Shown: in pieces, positions 44,266 through 56,304 of the stretch
How the letters are laid out: each line of letters opens with the position of its first letter
How positions within the stretch are numbered: position 1 is the first letter of the stretch
Source of the DNA: Buddleja alternifolia
Lineage: Eukaryota; Streptophyta; Magnoliopsida; Lamiales; Scrophulariaceae
DNA: 64,000 nt
Assembly (NCBI GenBank): GCA_019426215.1
Contig: CM033394.1
Span: forward strand, 40,980,423-41,044,422
Reading direction: 5' to 3'
Translations under genes and position numbers: made by a program
The notes under the pieces: model-generated
The model's input: only the letters and a program-made list of their open reading frames with translations
What the model was told of the DNA's origin: nothing
Databases searched by the model: none

Positions 44266-44300
44266 GTTAGGGTTAGGGTTTGTATAAATGTGTATATATA
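44266..44300 (-). promoter_or_regulatory. NAC copy 2 core promoter
   Basis: TATATATA (44293-44300) and a telo-box tract one repeat shorter than in copy 1 (44266-44281). Confidence 0.6.
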
Positions 44301-46588
44301 GAGGGTAACCAGTAGAGTTTCAACAAGAGGCTTTTTCGTAAGGAATCGTAGTTGAGTTGAGTTAAAATGCACGCTCAGAGTATATATCTAGCTAGCTAAC
44401 AATTAGATATTGTGCTGTTTCGTGCCAATTGTGCTACAGCCGTTAATTAGATATCATTATCCTAAGCTAGCTGCATAGTTCAGCGTCCCACTATTTCCTA
44501 GGATTCTTAGTTGAGTTCAAATGCTACTCAATTAATTCAACCGTGGTAATTAATACGCGTCCGCGAGTATTTAGCTTAATTAAAGGAAAATTCTAGCCCA
44601 GACCCGGCTTGACCGCATCCAAGTGTATTTAACAAGTAAAGTGTATACACTTGCCATATAATTGGTAAGTTATTTCAAAAAATACACATGAGTTTGGTCG
44701 AGCCGGGAGCGGACCCTTAATTAAATAGCTAACATTATAATTAGATAAGATGAATGTTGTTTATTTGATGGGAAATTTCCCACCACCCTTAACTTTGTTG
44801 GAAATCTCCTTTTCTTTTCCATATTTCTTCACAAGAATGATGTTCGCTATTCTACTTTTATATGCCTCAAAATATTCCTTTTTGAAGAAAGAGTGTATTT
44901 ATTGCATTGTTTGACTTTATTGCACTTGATTTGCGGAAATTGTATTTTTTATCCCGTGATTTTGCCGTATTTAAAAATTGGTCCCTTCGTTTCAAAATCT
45001 CACATTTAATCCGATAACTTCGAAAACATCTCTCATTTCGTCCCAACCAAAACTTTCATCCAAAATTTAAATGTCAAAGTCAAATACTCCGTTAGTTAAC
45101 ATTTTTGGACGGTTTTTTGAGGAGAATTTGTGCCTAAATGGACTCACATGTTGATTTTATTCAATATCATGGTGTTTGATCCCTTCATAATATATACAAA
45201 ATATAATATAAATATTAAAATATTTAAAAATACCCCAAAACAATATAAAAATCGCTAAGTAAATATAAAAAAAATTATTTGAATAAGTGGTAAAAACTAT
45301 TACCCACCCGAACTTTACGTGTTTTTACACCAATTTTTCGTTACACTTTTTTATCTCAACTCCACAGGTTTTACACTTTTCTAACTTTAGCATATTACGG
45401 CCAAATATTTCATCGAAGTTTCAGCACATATGGCGTAGTTAAATATAAAAGTATAAAAAAGTACAAAGTTTGAATAAAAAAGTTTAAATAAAAAACAGTT
45501 TAAATAAAAAAAAGTAAGTGTGAAAAAAAAGTTGTTTAAACTCCACTCCGGCGGAATATTCCACCGAAATATGCTAATAGATAGGAAAGTAAAAACCTGT
45601 GGAGTTGAGATAAAAAAAAGGATAACGAAAAATAGTTTAGATAAAAAAGTATAAAAACTATTTTATTGAAAAAAAATAAGAAGTATATTATTTAGATTAT
45701 ACAATAAATTTAGACAAATATTCTTTTGTAGCTTACATTTTTTTTTCTTTTTCTTTTTGAAAGATCCAGATGAAGTGACTTTTGTGTTTTTGAAAAAATT
45801 CCATTATGTAATTTTGAATTATGGCCAAGCGTCAAGGCCGCGCTTGACCATTCGAGCTAGGAAACATGTTCTGTAAGTTTGCAACCAAAAATTTGGTCAT
45901 ATCTTTGCCCGATTACACTTTTGATCCCCCGGAAATCACAATTTACATCGTATAACTTCCAAAAAATCTCAATTTTGGTCTTGCCGTCAAGTCATGTGAC
46001 CAGTCTGTGCTCCATTAGTCAACTTACTTTGGAGGTTTGGGACAAAAAATCCCCACTTGATAGGCACGTAAGCTATGCTGGACAAACACTTGGGGATTTT
46101 GGAAGGTCATGTCCCCCTTTCCTCTCAAATAAAAAAACGTAATTTTTCATAACTTGAAAGGAAAAATTACAGTTTTTGTCTCATAACTTTGCCCTAGTTT
46201 AATTTTGTTCCATTTCGTTATAAATTTCTCACATTTAGTCCTATAACTTTCAAAATATATCACATTACTCCCAAATGAAGTTTCCATCCATTATTTAACC
46301 GTCAACCCCGTTAGTCAGTCTTTTAGCCAATTTTCCGTGGAGATGTTTTGCGTGAGTGGCAAATGATATTGAATAGAAACATTGAAACAATGTATATAAC
46401 ATGTGTATGAGTGAATTTATGCACGAATTCTCCTCAAAAAATGCAATATTTCCTAACCTAAAATTTTCAAAATCAAACATCAATTGATAGCATAAATTGA
46501 ACGATTTCATTATGAAGGTTGCAGTAATTTGAAGATGTCTTGGAAATCGAAATTTGCAGTACTTTGAACAATTGTGTCTAACAAGGAA

Positions 46589-48404
46589 GGTTGCATTTTT
46601 GATACCATATATTTGTCCCTTTTCAATTCTAGTCCCATTCTTTACGAGAACCTCACATTATTTACGAGAACCTCACATTATATTCCTTAATTTTTAAAAA
46701 TCTCACACTTGGTTCCAACCGAATATTCCATTCAAACTTTAATGGTCAACTTCGTTAGTGAACATTTTGACTAATTTTTTTTGGGAGAATTCGTAAATGA
46801 ATGCAATTCACACACATATTTTAGTCAATATTACGATGTATCTATTCAAAGTCACATGCTACTCACTCACAAAATATCTCAAAACAACCGGTCAGAATGT
46901 TGATCAACGAAGTTGGACATTAAATTTTAGATGAAAAATTTGGTTGGGGATGTGAGAATATATAAAAGTTCGGAAACAGAACGTAAGAATCTCGTAATGA
47001 TTTTCTCTAATAAAGAAATATACAATATATTTCCCTTATGGGGAAAATTGCATTTTTCGTCTCATAACTCTGGCCCATTTCAATTATAGTCCCATCTATC
47101 ATAAATTTCTCATATTTAGTCCTATAACTTTTGAAGTATCTCACATCTAATCCTATAACTTTTAAAGTATCTCACATTTAATTCTATAACTTTCAAAGTA
47201 TCTCACATTTAATCCTAATCAAAATTTTCGTCCAACATTTAACGTTTAATTTCGTTAGTCAATATTTTGACAGTTTGTTTTGGAAGAATTTGATGGGTTT
47301 GTGTTCAAGAATGGTCAAAGATAGTTTGACCGCGATCAACGCGGGTTTGACCGCGTGATTGTTTTTTCTGTTTGGTGTGTGCCTTCAATGCCAACGAGGA
47401 GTTAGATTATTATTTCTGGGAAAAATTGCATTTTTCGACCCATAACTTCTACCTAGTTCATTTTTGGTCACATTCGTTACCAATTTCTCACATCTAGTCC
47501 TACAACTTTAAAAAATTCTCACATTTAGTCCCAACAGAAGTTTTCATCCAAAATTTGACGGTCAAATTCGTTAGTCAACCCTTTGGCTGATTTTTTGGGA
47601 GAGACTTCATGTGTGAGTGCATTGAAGCATGAATTCTTTTTCGGAACGAGACATCATGAGTTGAATTGCAAACTGCCGGAAGTCAACAATAATTAGACGA
47701 CACAAGGAATTTTCATGTGGTTCGGAAAACTGTCTACATCCACAGGCCAATACCAGGCTACATCTTGACCAACGGAGTTGATCGTCAAATTTTGGACAAA
47801 AAAATTCGGTTGGTACTATGTGAAACAATTTGAAAGTTATGAGACTAAATGTGAGAAACTCATAACGAAAGAGACCAAAATAAAAATGCGGCAAAGTTAT
47901 AAGACGAAAAATATATATTTCCTTCCGTTATGCCACTAAATTAGTCGTCAACATTCATTATCCGACTTTAGTATGTACACTTTATTTAGTGGGATATTTA
48001 ATTTTTTTCAGAGGCCTCAAGCATTTGAGACAAACGAAGTCTGAATCCCTGATCTCATCCTTTCCTAAACAAAGTCCGCATTTGAACTAAACGTTTTAAA
48101 AACAATCTTGAAGTTCAAATTTGTTCTGCCAAATCAATCTTAAAAACAACCCTTTCCTATCTATTTGTGATAGCAGCCCAAACTTTCAAATTCAACACTC
48201 CCACATCAGCCTACAATGAAATCCTATGTCCCAAACCAGGCATCTTTAGTTAGTGCAACAACGGCTCAAAATTTCATCGTATCTTCACGGCTGAGGAATA
48301 TTCTGGTAAGGCTCGAATGGCATTGCGAAGTTGGCATATTTGAGGCTTCAGCGTCGATGTATCAATGGAATTCCTCCAGTGACTGAACTATAGGATATTA
48401 ATAC
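46589..48404. repeat. segment A', second copy of the Mutator-like cluster
   Basis: Aligns with 22200-24015 and carries the same inverted-repeat units. It follows B' directly, whereas A precedes B in the first copy. It ends in AATAC (48400-48404), the target duplication next to the 5' LTR. No gene is supported in it. Confidence 0.85.
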
Positions 48405-48951
48405 TGATGAGTATAAATATTTATTTATCTATTGTTTAACGGTTAATGGTCAAAAGTTACAGCTTGGTATTATTTTATGATTTTATGTCAAATATCTGAT
48501 AAAATCATGGGTCGGGTTACGATCTGACCCGGATTACCGATCCGACAACCCAGATGCTGAAGGTCCAATGGTTATTCAGCATGTGTCCAGGCCAAAATAG
48601 CCCAAATGTCACATTATGAATAGTGACTATCTCATCCCCTATAAATACCTACTCCAATCCAATTATTAGGGGGGACCAGTAATAAATTCTCTCTCAATGC
48701 TGTGTAGATTTACTTCGTTTAATTGTCTTACGCACATTTAGGTAGAGGTTGGCCTCGTATTATACGAAGCAATTACAGATGTTATAATTCATCTTTTTGA
48801 ACTACGTATAGAATTGATCCTATTCAATTAGGTACGTAGGCAGCTTGACCTAGTCAAGTCCAGTCTATAATCTAGTTAAATAGTTATTTTGGTTTGACCC
48901 TTTTGGGTCGTCGATTTAGTTCGTATTGACCAACGATAACGAGCTGAATCA
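48405..48951 (+). repeat. 5' LTR of a Tat element (partner of 41617-42163)
   Basis: 547 bp, same ends as the 3' LTR. It is preceded by AATAC, as the other is followed by AATAC, which marks one original insertion site at AATAC of segment A/B. Confidence 0.95.
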
Positions 48952-48972
48952 TTTGGCGCCGTCTGTGAGAAC
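48952..48972 (+). other. primer-binding site after the 5' LTR
   Basis: TTTGGCGCCGTCTGTGAGAA directly follows the LTR. It is the same type of sequence as at 9948. Confidence 0.75.
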
Positions 48973-49006
48973 ATTTCTTTGTGGTTTCGTTGGTATAGTT
49001 GGAGTC

Positions 49007-50128
49007 ATGGAAGAAACAAGTCAGAGACTAGGAAAGGCTGTGATGGTAGAGTCTCAGGGGTCGCCATCAAGGGAACCCCCATCGAATCCCGAAGTGGAGA
49101 CTCCCTAAGAAAAATTGATTACGATGACTGAGGCTGAATTTAATAGGAGAACGCAAGAGTGGGGGCAGAAGTTTCTGCAAGAGCAGTTGGCTAAGTTGCC
49201 TACAACACCAAACGTGGGAACTACCCATCCTACCCCAGCCACTCACGGACGACAATTCCAAGAACTCGACCCAGAAAGGGAACGAGAGGAAGAGGGCCGC
49301 GATACGGGGGCACGTCGACGGCTATTTTGTGAACCTGGCACACGAAGGGAACAGGGCAAAATAAGCCGAGGTGAGAGGGCTAGAAGGGATGAAAGAGAAG
49401 GGAGCCCACACGAGGCACGAAGCAATACGAATTCGAGGCAGTGTAGAGTTCGAGTCGAGGTGGGACTAGAGCTAGAGCCCAAAGAGGTAAGGCAAGATGA
49501 GGTGCCGCAGAGATGAATTATCCCAGTCTCGGCTTTGCAGCGTCGTAATTTACCTTTTCATGTAAACATACTGTCGGAAGGTATGCCATTAAATTTTAAA
49601 GTGACAGATCTACCCAACTATGATGGAACTGGGGGTCCTAGAGAACATGTCATTACCTTTGAAACTATGATGGTGTTGCATAATTTGAGTGATGTGATAA
49701 ATGCAAAGATATTTCCCACAACTTTTGGGGGTCGTGCGTTGGATTGGAATATCAGTCAACCTCCAAACACCATTACTTCGTATGAACAGTTCGTTTGTAA
49801 GTTTGAAAATCATTTTTCAAGTAAAGCACGAACGGCAAAATTGGTATCTACTCTCTTGGGTATAAAACAGCGGGATGATGAGACGTTGAGGGAGTTTGTG
49901 GATAGGTTCAATGATGAGGCTTTGGATGTCCAGGGTGTGCAACACGAGGTAATTCAACAACTGTTCATAAATGGTCTAAGAGAAGGAACCTTGGTGGAGC
50001 TTGATCACGGGATCACCAGTAGATCAAGAGAAGGAAATGATGATTTTAGCGAGCACAATAATCATCCACAAAGCCGGGAAGATTTATGTCTTAAGAGGAT
50101 AGAGGAAAAATGGGCGAAGCGGACGTAA
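49007..50128 (+). pseudogene. gag (5' part) of the Tat element
   Basis: ATG 49007 (MEETSQRLGKAVM) lies 55 bases after the LTR. One frame is readable through two stops (TAA 49106-49108 and TGA 49514-49516), both explainable by C-to-T change. It has an Arg/Glu-rich N-terminal half and the capsid core LPNYDGTGGPREHVITFE, RALDWNISQPPNTITSYEQF and STLLGIKQRDDETLREF. After about 50000 it drifts out of frame and stops at 50126-50128. The element is cut off near 50246. Confidence 0.9.
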
Positions 50129-50504
50129 GGAAAAAGAAAGCAAGAGCGCCGCGGAGCGTGAGATCGATAAGGACAAGAACGGCAATCGCGATTATGCCAA
50201 AGATTAAAGCTACATGCCTCTTAAAGGATCCCGAGCAACGCCATACTATCTTGTAATCTCCTTTAATTACTTGAGATACTGTTCTATTTTTAGTCACTTA
50301 CTTTTTCCTAACTTTTTCTAACCAATTTTCTAATTTATCTAGCCTTTCGAATATTTGTAGAATTAAAGCGAATTGAATATTCCAAAGTTTAGGATATAAT
50401 TTATCTGATTACTAGTTCCTTGATAGTAGTAAAACCTTCTTCCGTATAGATATTTGTTTGCTAGTTCAATGGCTCTTTTATTTCTAATCTATTTTCTATA
50501 CTAT

Positions 50505-51038
50505 TCATCCGCTAACTATTCGTTCTATATTTTTTAAAGTTTTACTTGTTTCTAGGTTTTGAGCTTCAAATTTATTTATTTTTTCTATTACTTGGCTTAG
50601 AGTTTTCTTAGTTTCAAGTTCTAATTGTTTTAGCTTATTACTTTCTAAGCTATATTTTAACTCTATTATTTCGTCTTTAGTAGGGAAAAGCTTATTATAT
50701 TTCTTGACTATTTTTAGAGTTTCCTCAGATTGTTGTTTAATATAATCTAAATTACTATTTTCACCCTTCTTTATTATTTCTCTATTTATTAATACGGTTT
50801 CTTTTAATGATTCTAACGTTTTACAAAGTTTAGCGTTATTTATTTCTAAGTTTGATGCTAATGATATAAATAAATCTGTTAAACTATTTAAGTGTTTATT
50901 TTCTGAATGTAAATTGTGCTTAAAATTTGAATTAAATTTACAAATAAATTTATGTTTATCTAAAGAGATTATTGTTCTATCAGCTAAACTATATTCTAAA
51001 TCTAGATATTCTAATTTTTTATAATTAGAAGAAGCTAT
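50505..51038 (-). pseudogene. 178-codon open frame without ATG, coiled-coil protein, unassigned
   Basis: On the minus strand this frame has no stop for 177 residues although the DNA is about 75 percent AT, which is unlikely by chance. It starts at ATA GCT TCT, where ATG GCT TCT would be a normal start, so a lost start codon is probable. The sequence begins ASSNYKKLEYLDLEYSL. It is rich in Leu, Lys, Glu, Ile and Asn with heptad-like spacing (for example EIIELKYSLESNKLKQLEL), so it should form coiled coils. No family is recognised. A small ORF lies just upstream and another short frame downstream, as in compact viral genomes. Confidence 0.55.
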
Positions 51039-51063
51039 TTTAATAAAAGGCTGCTATTATATA

Positions 51064-51264
51064 TTATATATTAAAGGTACTTATATAGTTTTCGTGATCT
51101 CTTAGTCTAGGAGGTATGTTAAGATAATTATTAACCCAATGTTCTCTCCTAATTATTAATTGATTTCGTAATTCTAATATTAATTCTGTATTAGTATAAT
51201 CTAAATTTTCTAAAGTATTAAGACAATCAATAAAAGCACTTAAAATATGAGCAGGAATTGACAT
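51064..51264 (-). CDS. small ORF upstream of the coiled-coil frame, unassigned
   Basis: ATG 51264 gives 66 residues (MSIPAHILSAFIDCLNTLEN, then LRNQLIIRREHWVNNYL and a stop). Twenty-five bases separate it from the next frame. It has no recognised domain. Its composition matches the coiled-coil frame, so the two probably belong to one AT-rich foreign insert. Confidence 0.35.
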   Translation of the reverse strand: MSIPAHILSAFIDCLNTLENLDYTNTELILELRNQLIIRREHWVNNYLNIPPRLRDHENYISTFNI

Positions 51265-51600
51265 GTATGTAAAGTATGAATGCAATAAAAAGTTTTTATG
51301 CAGATTTATAAAAGCGGGTTGGGATTCCCTTTTCTTTAAATATGTATAATTATTCTCATGGGGTTAAACAAATTTACAAGAAACTTAAATGGACTGAAAT
51401 GAAATAAACATAACAAATAAAGGACCTTTTTGCAAAGTCAACAATAGTGGCTGAAATAGTAAAAATTTACACGTGTCAGAATGTGGTGGAAGAGGAGCTT
51501 GGCTCCAGGAGCTTCCAAGAACCACTCATAACATAGTAATGTAGCTATATTTAATTTGACAAAATTGAAAAGGAGATAAATAAGGAAATTGAAAAACATA

Positions 51601-52042
51601 GGCTATGTTTGGTTATGTTTTGGGATGGTATTTTGGTGAGAATTATTGGTGAAAATTTTATGGGGACACGTGCAATTTTGATGAGATTATGTTTGGTTAT
51701 GTTTTGGGAGTTGTTTTTTGAGTGATTTTTTGGTGAGATAGTGTTTGGTTTTGTTTTCAGAGGGAACATAAATTATTGTAGCTGTCAAATCGTGTAAGTT
51801 TTTGTCTGTCAATAATTAAAAGTTATAATATAATATTGAGATTGTAATAATTATTATATAGATAAATATATATGTATATATGTGCAAATATATATGTATA
51901 TATGTAGGTAATAGTAGTATATATAATATTGAGATTATAATAATTATTATAGAGATAAATATATATGTATATATGTAAGTAATAGTAGTGTATATATATA
52001 TATAAATAATAGTAGTTGATATATATACTTAAAAGAAAAGTT

Positions 52043-52084
<42 letters not shown>

Positions 52085-52629
52085 ATTACAAAATTATATT
52101 TAATTTACGAAAATTAAAAAAAAAATTGAAGACAACATTTCAAATGTCGTCTTCAATTTTTTCATTTTTATTTTTTTATTTATGATGTCTTCTTCTAATT
52201 ATATAAAAAAAATAAATAAATATATATATATAGAAAAAATTACATTTAATTACAAAATTATATTTAATTTACGAAAATTATAAAAAAAAGAAAGAAAATT
52301 GAAGGCGTTCAATTTTCTTTTTTTTTATTTATGAACAGTGAAGACGACATTTTATATTTATGTTAGAAAAAAATATATATATATATAGTGTGTGAGGAAA
52401 GAGAAAGTGAGAGAGTGAGAGAAAGAGAGGAGAGAGAATGTGTCAAATAGAGTGAGAGAGTAAGAGAAAAAGAGGGGAGAGAGTGTGTTAGAGAAACAGG
52501 GAGCACAATCATTATTTTTTTTTTTGACCAAAAATTAACAACTTTTTTGGTGAAAAATTGTGTGATCCAAACATAACTTGGCCAAAAATTCAGACGAAAA
52601 TGGGCTTGAAAACATAACCAAACATAGCC
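51601..52629. mobile_element. Tourist/Harbinger-like MITE, 1029 bp
   Basis: The left end GGCTATGTTTGGTTATGTTTT pairs with the inverted right end (AAAACATAACCAAACATAGCC), and ATA flanks both sides (51598-51600 and 52630-52632). The interior is a TA-rich core with a GA-rich run (about 52390-52500). It encodes no protein. Confidence 0.88.
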
Positions 52630-52632
52630 ATA

Positions 52633-53051
52633 GGGTATGTTTGGTTATGTTTTCAACTCATGTTTGGTCCAAAATCCCTACCAAACAATGTTTGGCTCAC
52701 ACAATATTTGATCAAAAATACACTACTTTTTTGGTCCAAAAAAACATAATAATTATTTTCCATCTTTCTACACCTACTTTGTCCCTACACTCCTCTCTAT
52801 GTGCTCTCTCTCTTCTCTCTCCTCTCTATCAGACAAAAGCTTCATGATTTGACTGCTACAGTAACTTTTGTTCCATCTGAAAACAAAACCAAACATTATC
52901 TCACCAAAAAAACACACCCAAAAACCAACTCCCAAAATAAAACCAAACACAATCTCATCAAACACGCACGTATCCCCATAAATTTCTCACCAATAATTCT
53001 CACCAATAATTCTCACCAAAATACCATCCCAAAACATAACCAAACATAGCC
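52633..53051. mobile_element. second Harbinger-like MITE, directly adjoining the first
   Basis: The left end GGGTATGTTTGGTTATG and the right end CATAACCAAACATAGCC are inverted repeats, with ATA at 52630-52632 and 53052-53054. Its right half is the reverse complement of the left arm of 51601-52629, so the two lie in opposite orientation and share one ATA. Confidence 0.82.
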
Positions 53052-53054
53052 ATA

Positions 53055-55169
53055 GTATTGGAAAAACACCATAGGCGGATCCTAATACTCCAAATCTAAT
53101 TGAAATTCTTCTTTTACTTGTATATAATTTCTGTAAAAAGATCAATTAAAAGAATGCAATTTTTTTCTCATCTAATTTTCGTGTTATAGACATATCCATG
53201 ACAAAGAAATAACTGAAGTGAGAAATACTGCTATTCATTATGAGATGCATTTTTTCCACCGACTACACATTATGACAGGCTAATTTGTAATTTCGACAAA
53301 TAAAATCTTTTATATTTCTGAATACAATATATTTCATTTGAAGAAGATCATGGATTATTACAATTTTACCAGCTTAATTAAGAAAGCAATTATTGATTAG
53401 AAAAATAAATTATTATTTTTTCGTTTTAATTATATGTGTTCAATTCATTGTGATCAGTTCTCTATTTTTAAAGGTTCCATTTTTTTTTCAAATTAGATTT
53501 ATACATTTTATATGTTTCTAAATATCTGTCTTATGAACAATAGAATTTACTGTCAGTTGAATTAGTGTTAAAGATTTGGGTATCACGACTGTATTGTGTT
53601 ATATTATACATGTTGCTTCCTTATTTTCACTTTTTCCGTTTTTGTCAAATAATATAATTATGGAGACTACTTATATATACAACAAACAAGGATTAATGCA
53701 TTTTCCACTTGTCAAAAATTCATGTATTGGAATAGAAAATGGAATAACATATGAAATAGTAGATCTTAATCGATAATTATGTGCCTACAGTATATAAGAT
53801 TTATTCAGTAATAATTTTGAATATATATGCATAGTTACGTATCTATATGAAAGGTTACTGTGAAGAAAACTCAATCCTTGAATTTATCCTTGTGTGTTGC
53901 GCGCTTAATCGAGATTGCAACTGAAATCTCCTCGTTGGTAACTATGGTTGCCCTATCCGTGTACTTGTGCGTCTTGGTGGTGGTGATGGTCATTTTGTGC
54001 GAGAAATTTCACATCGGGCTGTGTAAATTGTAATTTAGAATAGATGAACGTGTAAGAGAAAAAGATCGTGACACGAATTTAGACTCGCTTTTCTTAAGAC
54101 AATATTACCCCACGCTTGGTGCTTACGGAATATGGCAATCGTCTCCCAAGATACGACTTGTTTTTCGTGATAGTAGCACTACAAATCCTGATAATCGGAC
54201 AACAAAACTCTGTTTTGAACTCTTTTTGGAGAATGTACTAGAGAATGAATTAAAATTTAATTTTAGATATAAGGGGGCTTAGATATAGAGTTTGATGTGT
54301 CCAATCATCATTTGACACATCTATTGGTGCGAACTAGTACGTCCGTACCGCGGCTGCTGAATGTATGGATGTGATCAATTGCTAAAAATCGTTCGCTCGA
54401 TTAATTTCTCATTCATCCTAAAATGAATTTGAGTAATTAATGTCAAATCAATTTTTCTATCAATCTCCACATGAATGAAATTAATTCATGTAAGATATTG
54501 CAGACGCATAAGAGATTTCAAGAGAAAAGCTATTGCATCGGGTCGGGAGAGTTTTTTTTTTTTTGGCTTAGAACCATCCTCAGTAGAATTCTATAGGATT
54601 TACTAGGCTGCTCAATAAATTGATGTCTTGAATTGATCATTCGTTCGTGTAAACTAAGACAATAGTACCCATAATAACTTCTCTAATCGGTTGGGTCCGT
54701 TTTAGTCATGAAACACCATCTTGGATTCATAAGTGTCTCAACTGTTGAAGCGGCCTACACTTCACACTTATATACGTGACCTCCTATTAAGGGTATCATG
54801 TCATACACCTCTTTGTTACATAACACATTTATACAGTATATGAGTCATTAAAAGCTATTTGCTTAACCATTTTGCTACTCTCTAGAAGTTGCACTTGTTT
54901 ATCCTAGGAATGGGTAAGACTATTAAACTCCCAAGTACATTACTTGAACTTTCGTAGCTTAGTTGTCCCACAACAAAGATCTTAGGATCTTCAGTCAACT
55001 AGGTTAGGTTACCACTATGTCAATTCTTAATGTGCAGTATACTTAAACTCCCGATAAAACTTTAGTCAATGGATACAATATTCTCCTTTGATTTCACATA
55101 ATCAATGGAGATGATATCATTAGAAATCAATTGTTTAATGGTATTGATTGTTGACTTATATGTCAAGAC
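53055..55169. other. gene-free interval with degenerate LTR-like sequence
   Basis: No intact gene. From about 54540 the text reads like the end of a copia element in minus orientation, but no LTR border can be fixed. Confidence 0.4.
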
Positions 55170-55640
55170 TTACTACTGTACATGAGCTTTGTTTTCTCCC
55201 TTTTGTCGATTGACTGTAGCATTGTATAAGGATTGGAGGCACATGTTTCAACCAACTCAGAATGTCATCTAAGAAGTTACAAAGCCATTCAACTTCAGCT
55301 TTATCTAGAACTATGAACTCCGATTCCATCGTGGATCGAGTTATACAAGTTTGCTTAGAAGACTTCTATGACATTGCTCCACCACTAATGGTAAATAAAT
55401 AACCATAAGTGGAATTCAAGTCTTTCTTGTCACTGTATCCCTCAAATACAATGAGATATCTTGTACTCAGCAGTTCTAAGTATATTATAAATATCTTGAA
55501 ACTCTAGTAAGTACCATCCAATGGTCACTATTAAGATTACTCGTGAAACTACTCATTTTGATTACTAAGTGAGTAATATTCAGACATGTGCAGTTCATAA
55601 TATGCATCAACTGGGCTTTGAGACTCGTTTAGACTTGTAT
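55170..55640 (-). pseudogene. Ty1/copia RNase H remnant
   Basis: On the minus strand the frame pieces VSRYL, EGYSDKKDLNSTYGYLFTI, KSSKQTCITRSTMESEF and LDKAEVEWLCNFLDDI are the RNase H end of plant copia pol. A stop replaces Trp before KSSKQ and the left part is out of frame. Only a fossil remains. Confidence 0.8.
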
Positions 55641-55889
55641 AATATAGGAATCGACATGAGATGTGCCAATCGAACATTATGGGATAGTTGGAGCGTATAT
55701 TATAGGTGCACTAATGGGTTTAGTGCACTCGGACATGACTGGCATTGATCTATCACATGGGTTTTCACTCTTTGATAGTCATTGACATAATTGATTTGTT
55801 GTGATAGGTATGCATAAACCTTCGACTTGAGGTGTAAAGTTGAATATATGCTTGTGACATTAGCCCTATCATTAGAGTAGCTAGACTGG

Positions 55890-56255
55890 CAGGGACGGAG
55901 CCAGGAATTTTATTGGCGGGGGGGGCATATTATTGTGATATAATTATACACTTTTTTTTCCCAGATAGACGAAGGATTCAAGGGGGTACGGTACGCTATA
56001 TTTATGGGGGAAAATATAATAAGAAATTAGGTTCAATAACAACTTTTGACATATTTTATACTCTTATATCTCTTTCGTTATAGCTAGGATTTTGGATTTG
56101 GGGGGGCGAACTTAAAAAAAAAGGAGAAAAAGTGATAATTTTTCATTTTGAAGGGTGACAAAATTCTAATATCAACAATTTTGTAAGGTAAAAAATATAA
56201 TTTTTTAAAATTGAGGGGGAGGGGGCACCCTCTAGCCCCCATGGCTCCATCCCTG
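55890..56255. mobile_element. hAT-like MITE fragment
   Basis: CAGGGACGGAGCCA at the left and TGGCTCCATCCCTG at the right are inverted repeats, and the interior has runs of G. This end sequence is common in plant hAT-type MITEs. No 8-bp duplication is seen at the flanks, so the copy is old or its edge has changed. Confidence 0.6.
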
Positions 56256-56258
56256 TTC

Positions 56259-56304
<46 letters not shown>

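Larger units (their letters stand above)
42369..46586. repeat. segment B', second copy of the NAC locus
   Basis: Aligns with 24011-29392 without the Mutator element at 24136. The first 120 bp differ at about 4 percent, and the rest at about 1 to 2 percent. It ends in ACAAGG, where segment A' begins. Confidence 0.93.
50247..51560 (-). other. AT-rich insert of unknown origin with compact ORFs
   Basis: Sequence changes abruptly at about 50246, the end of gag, and a MITE starts at 51601. Within lie, on the minus strand, a 66-residue ORF, the 178-codon frame and a short frame (50363-50485) with LYGRRFYYYQGTSNQINYI. I cannot match these to any family. An endogenous viral remnant different from the one at 13140 is one possibility. 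Confidence 0.4.
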
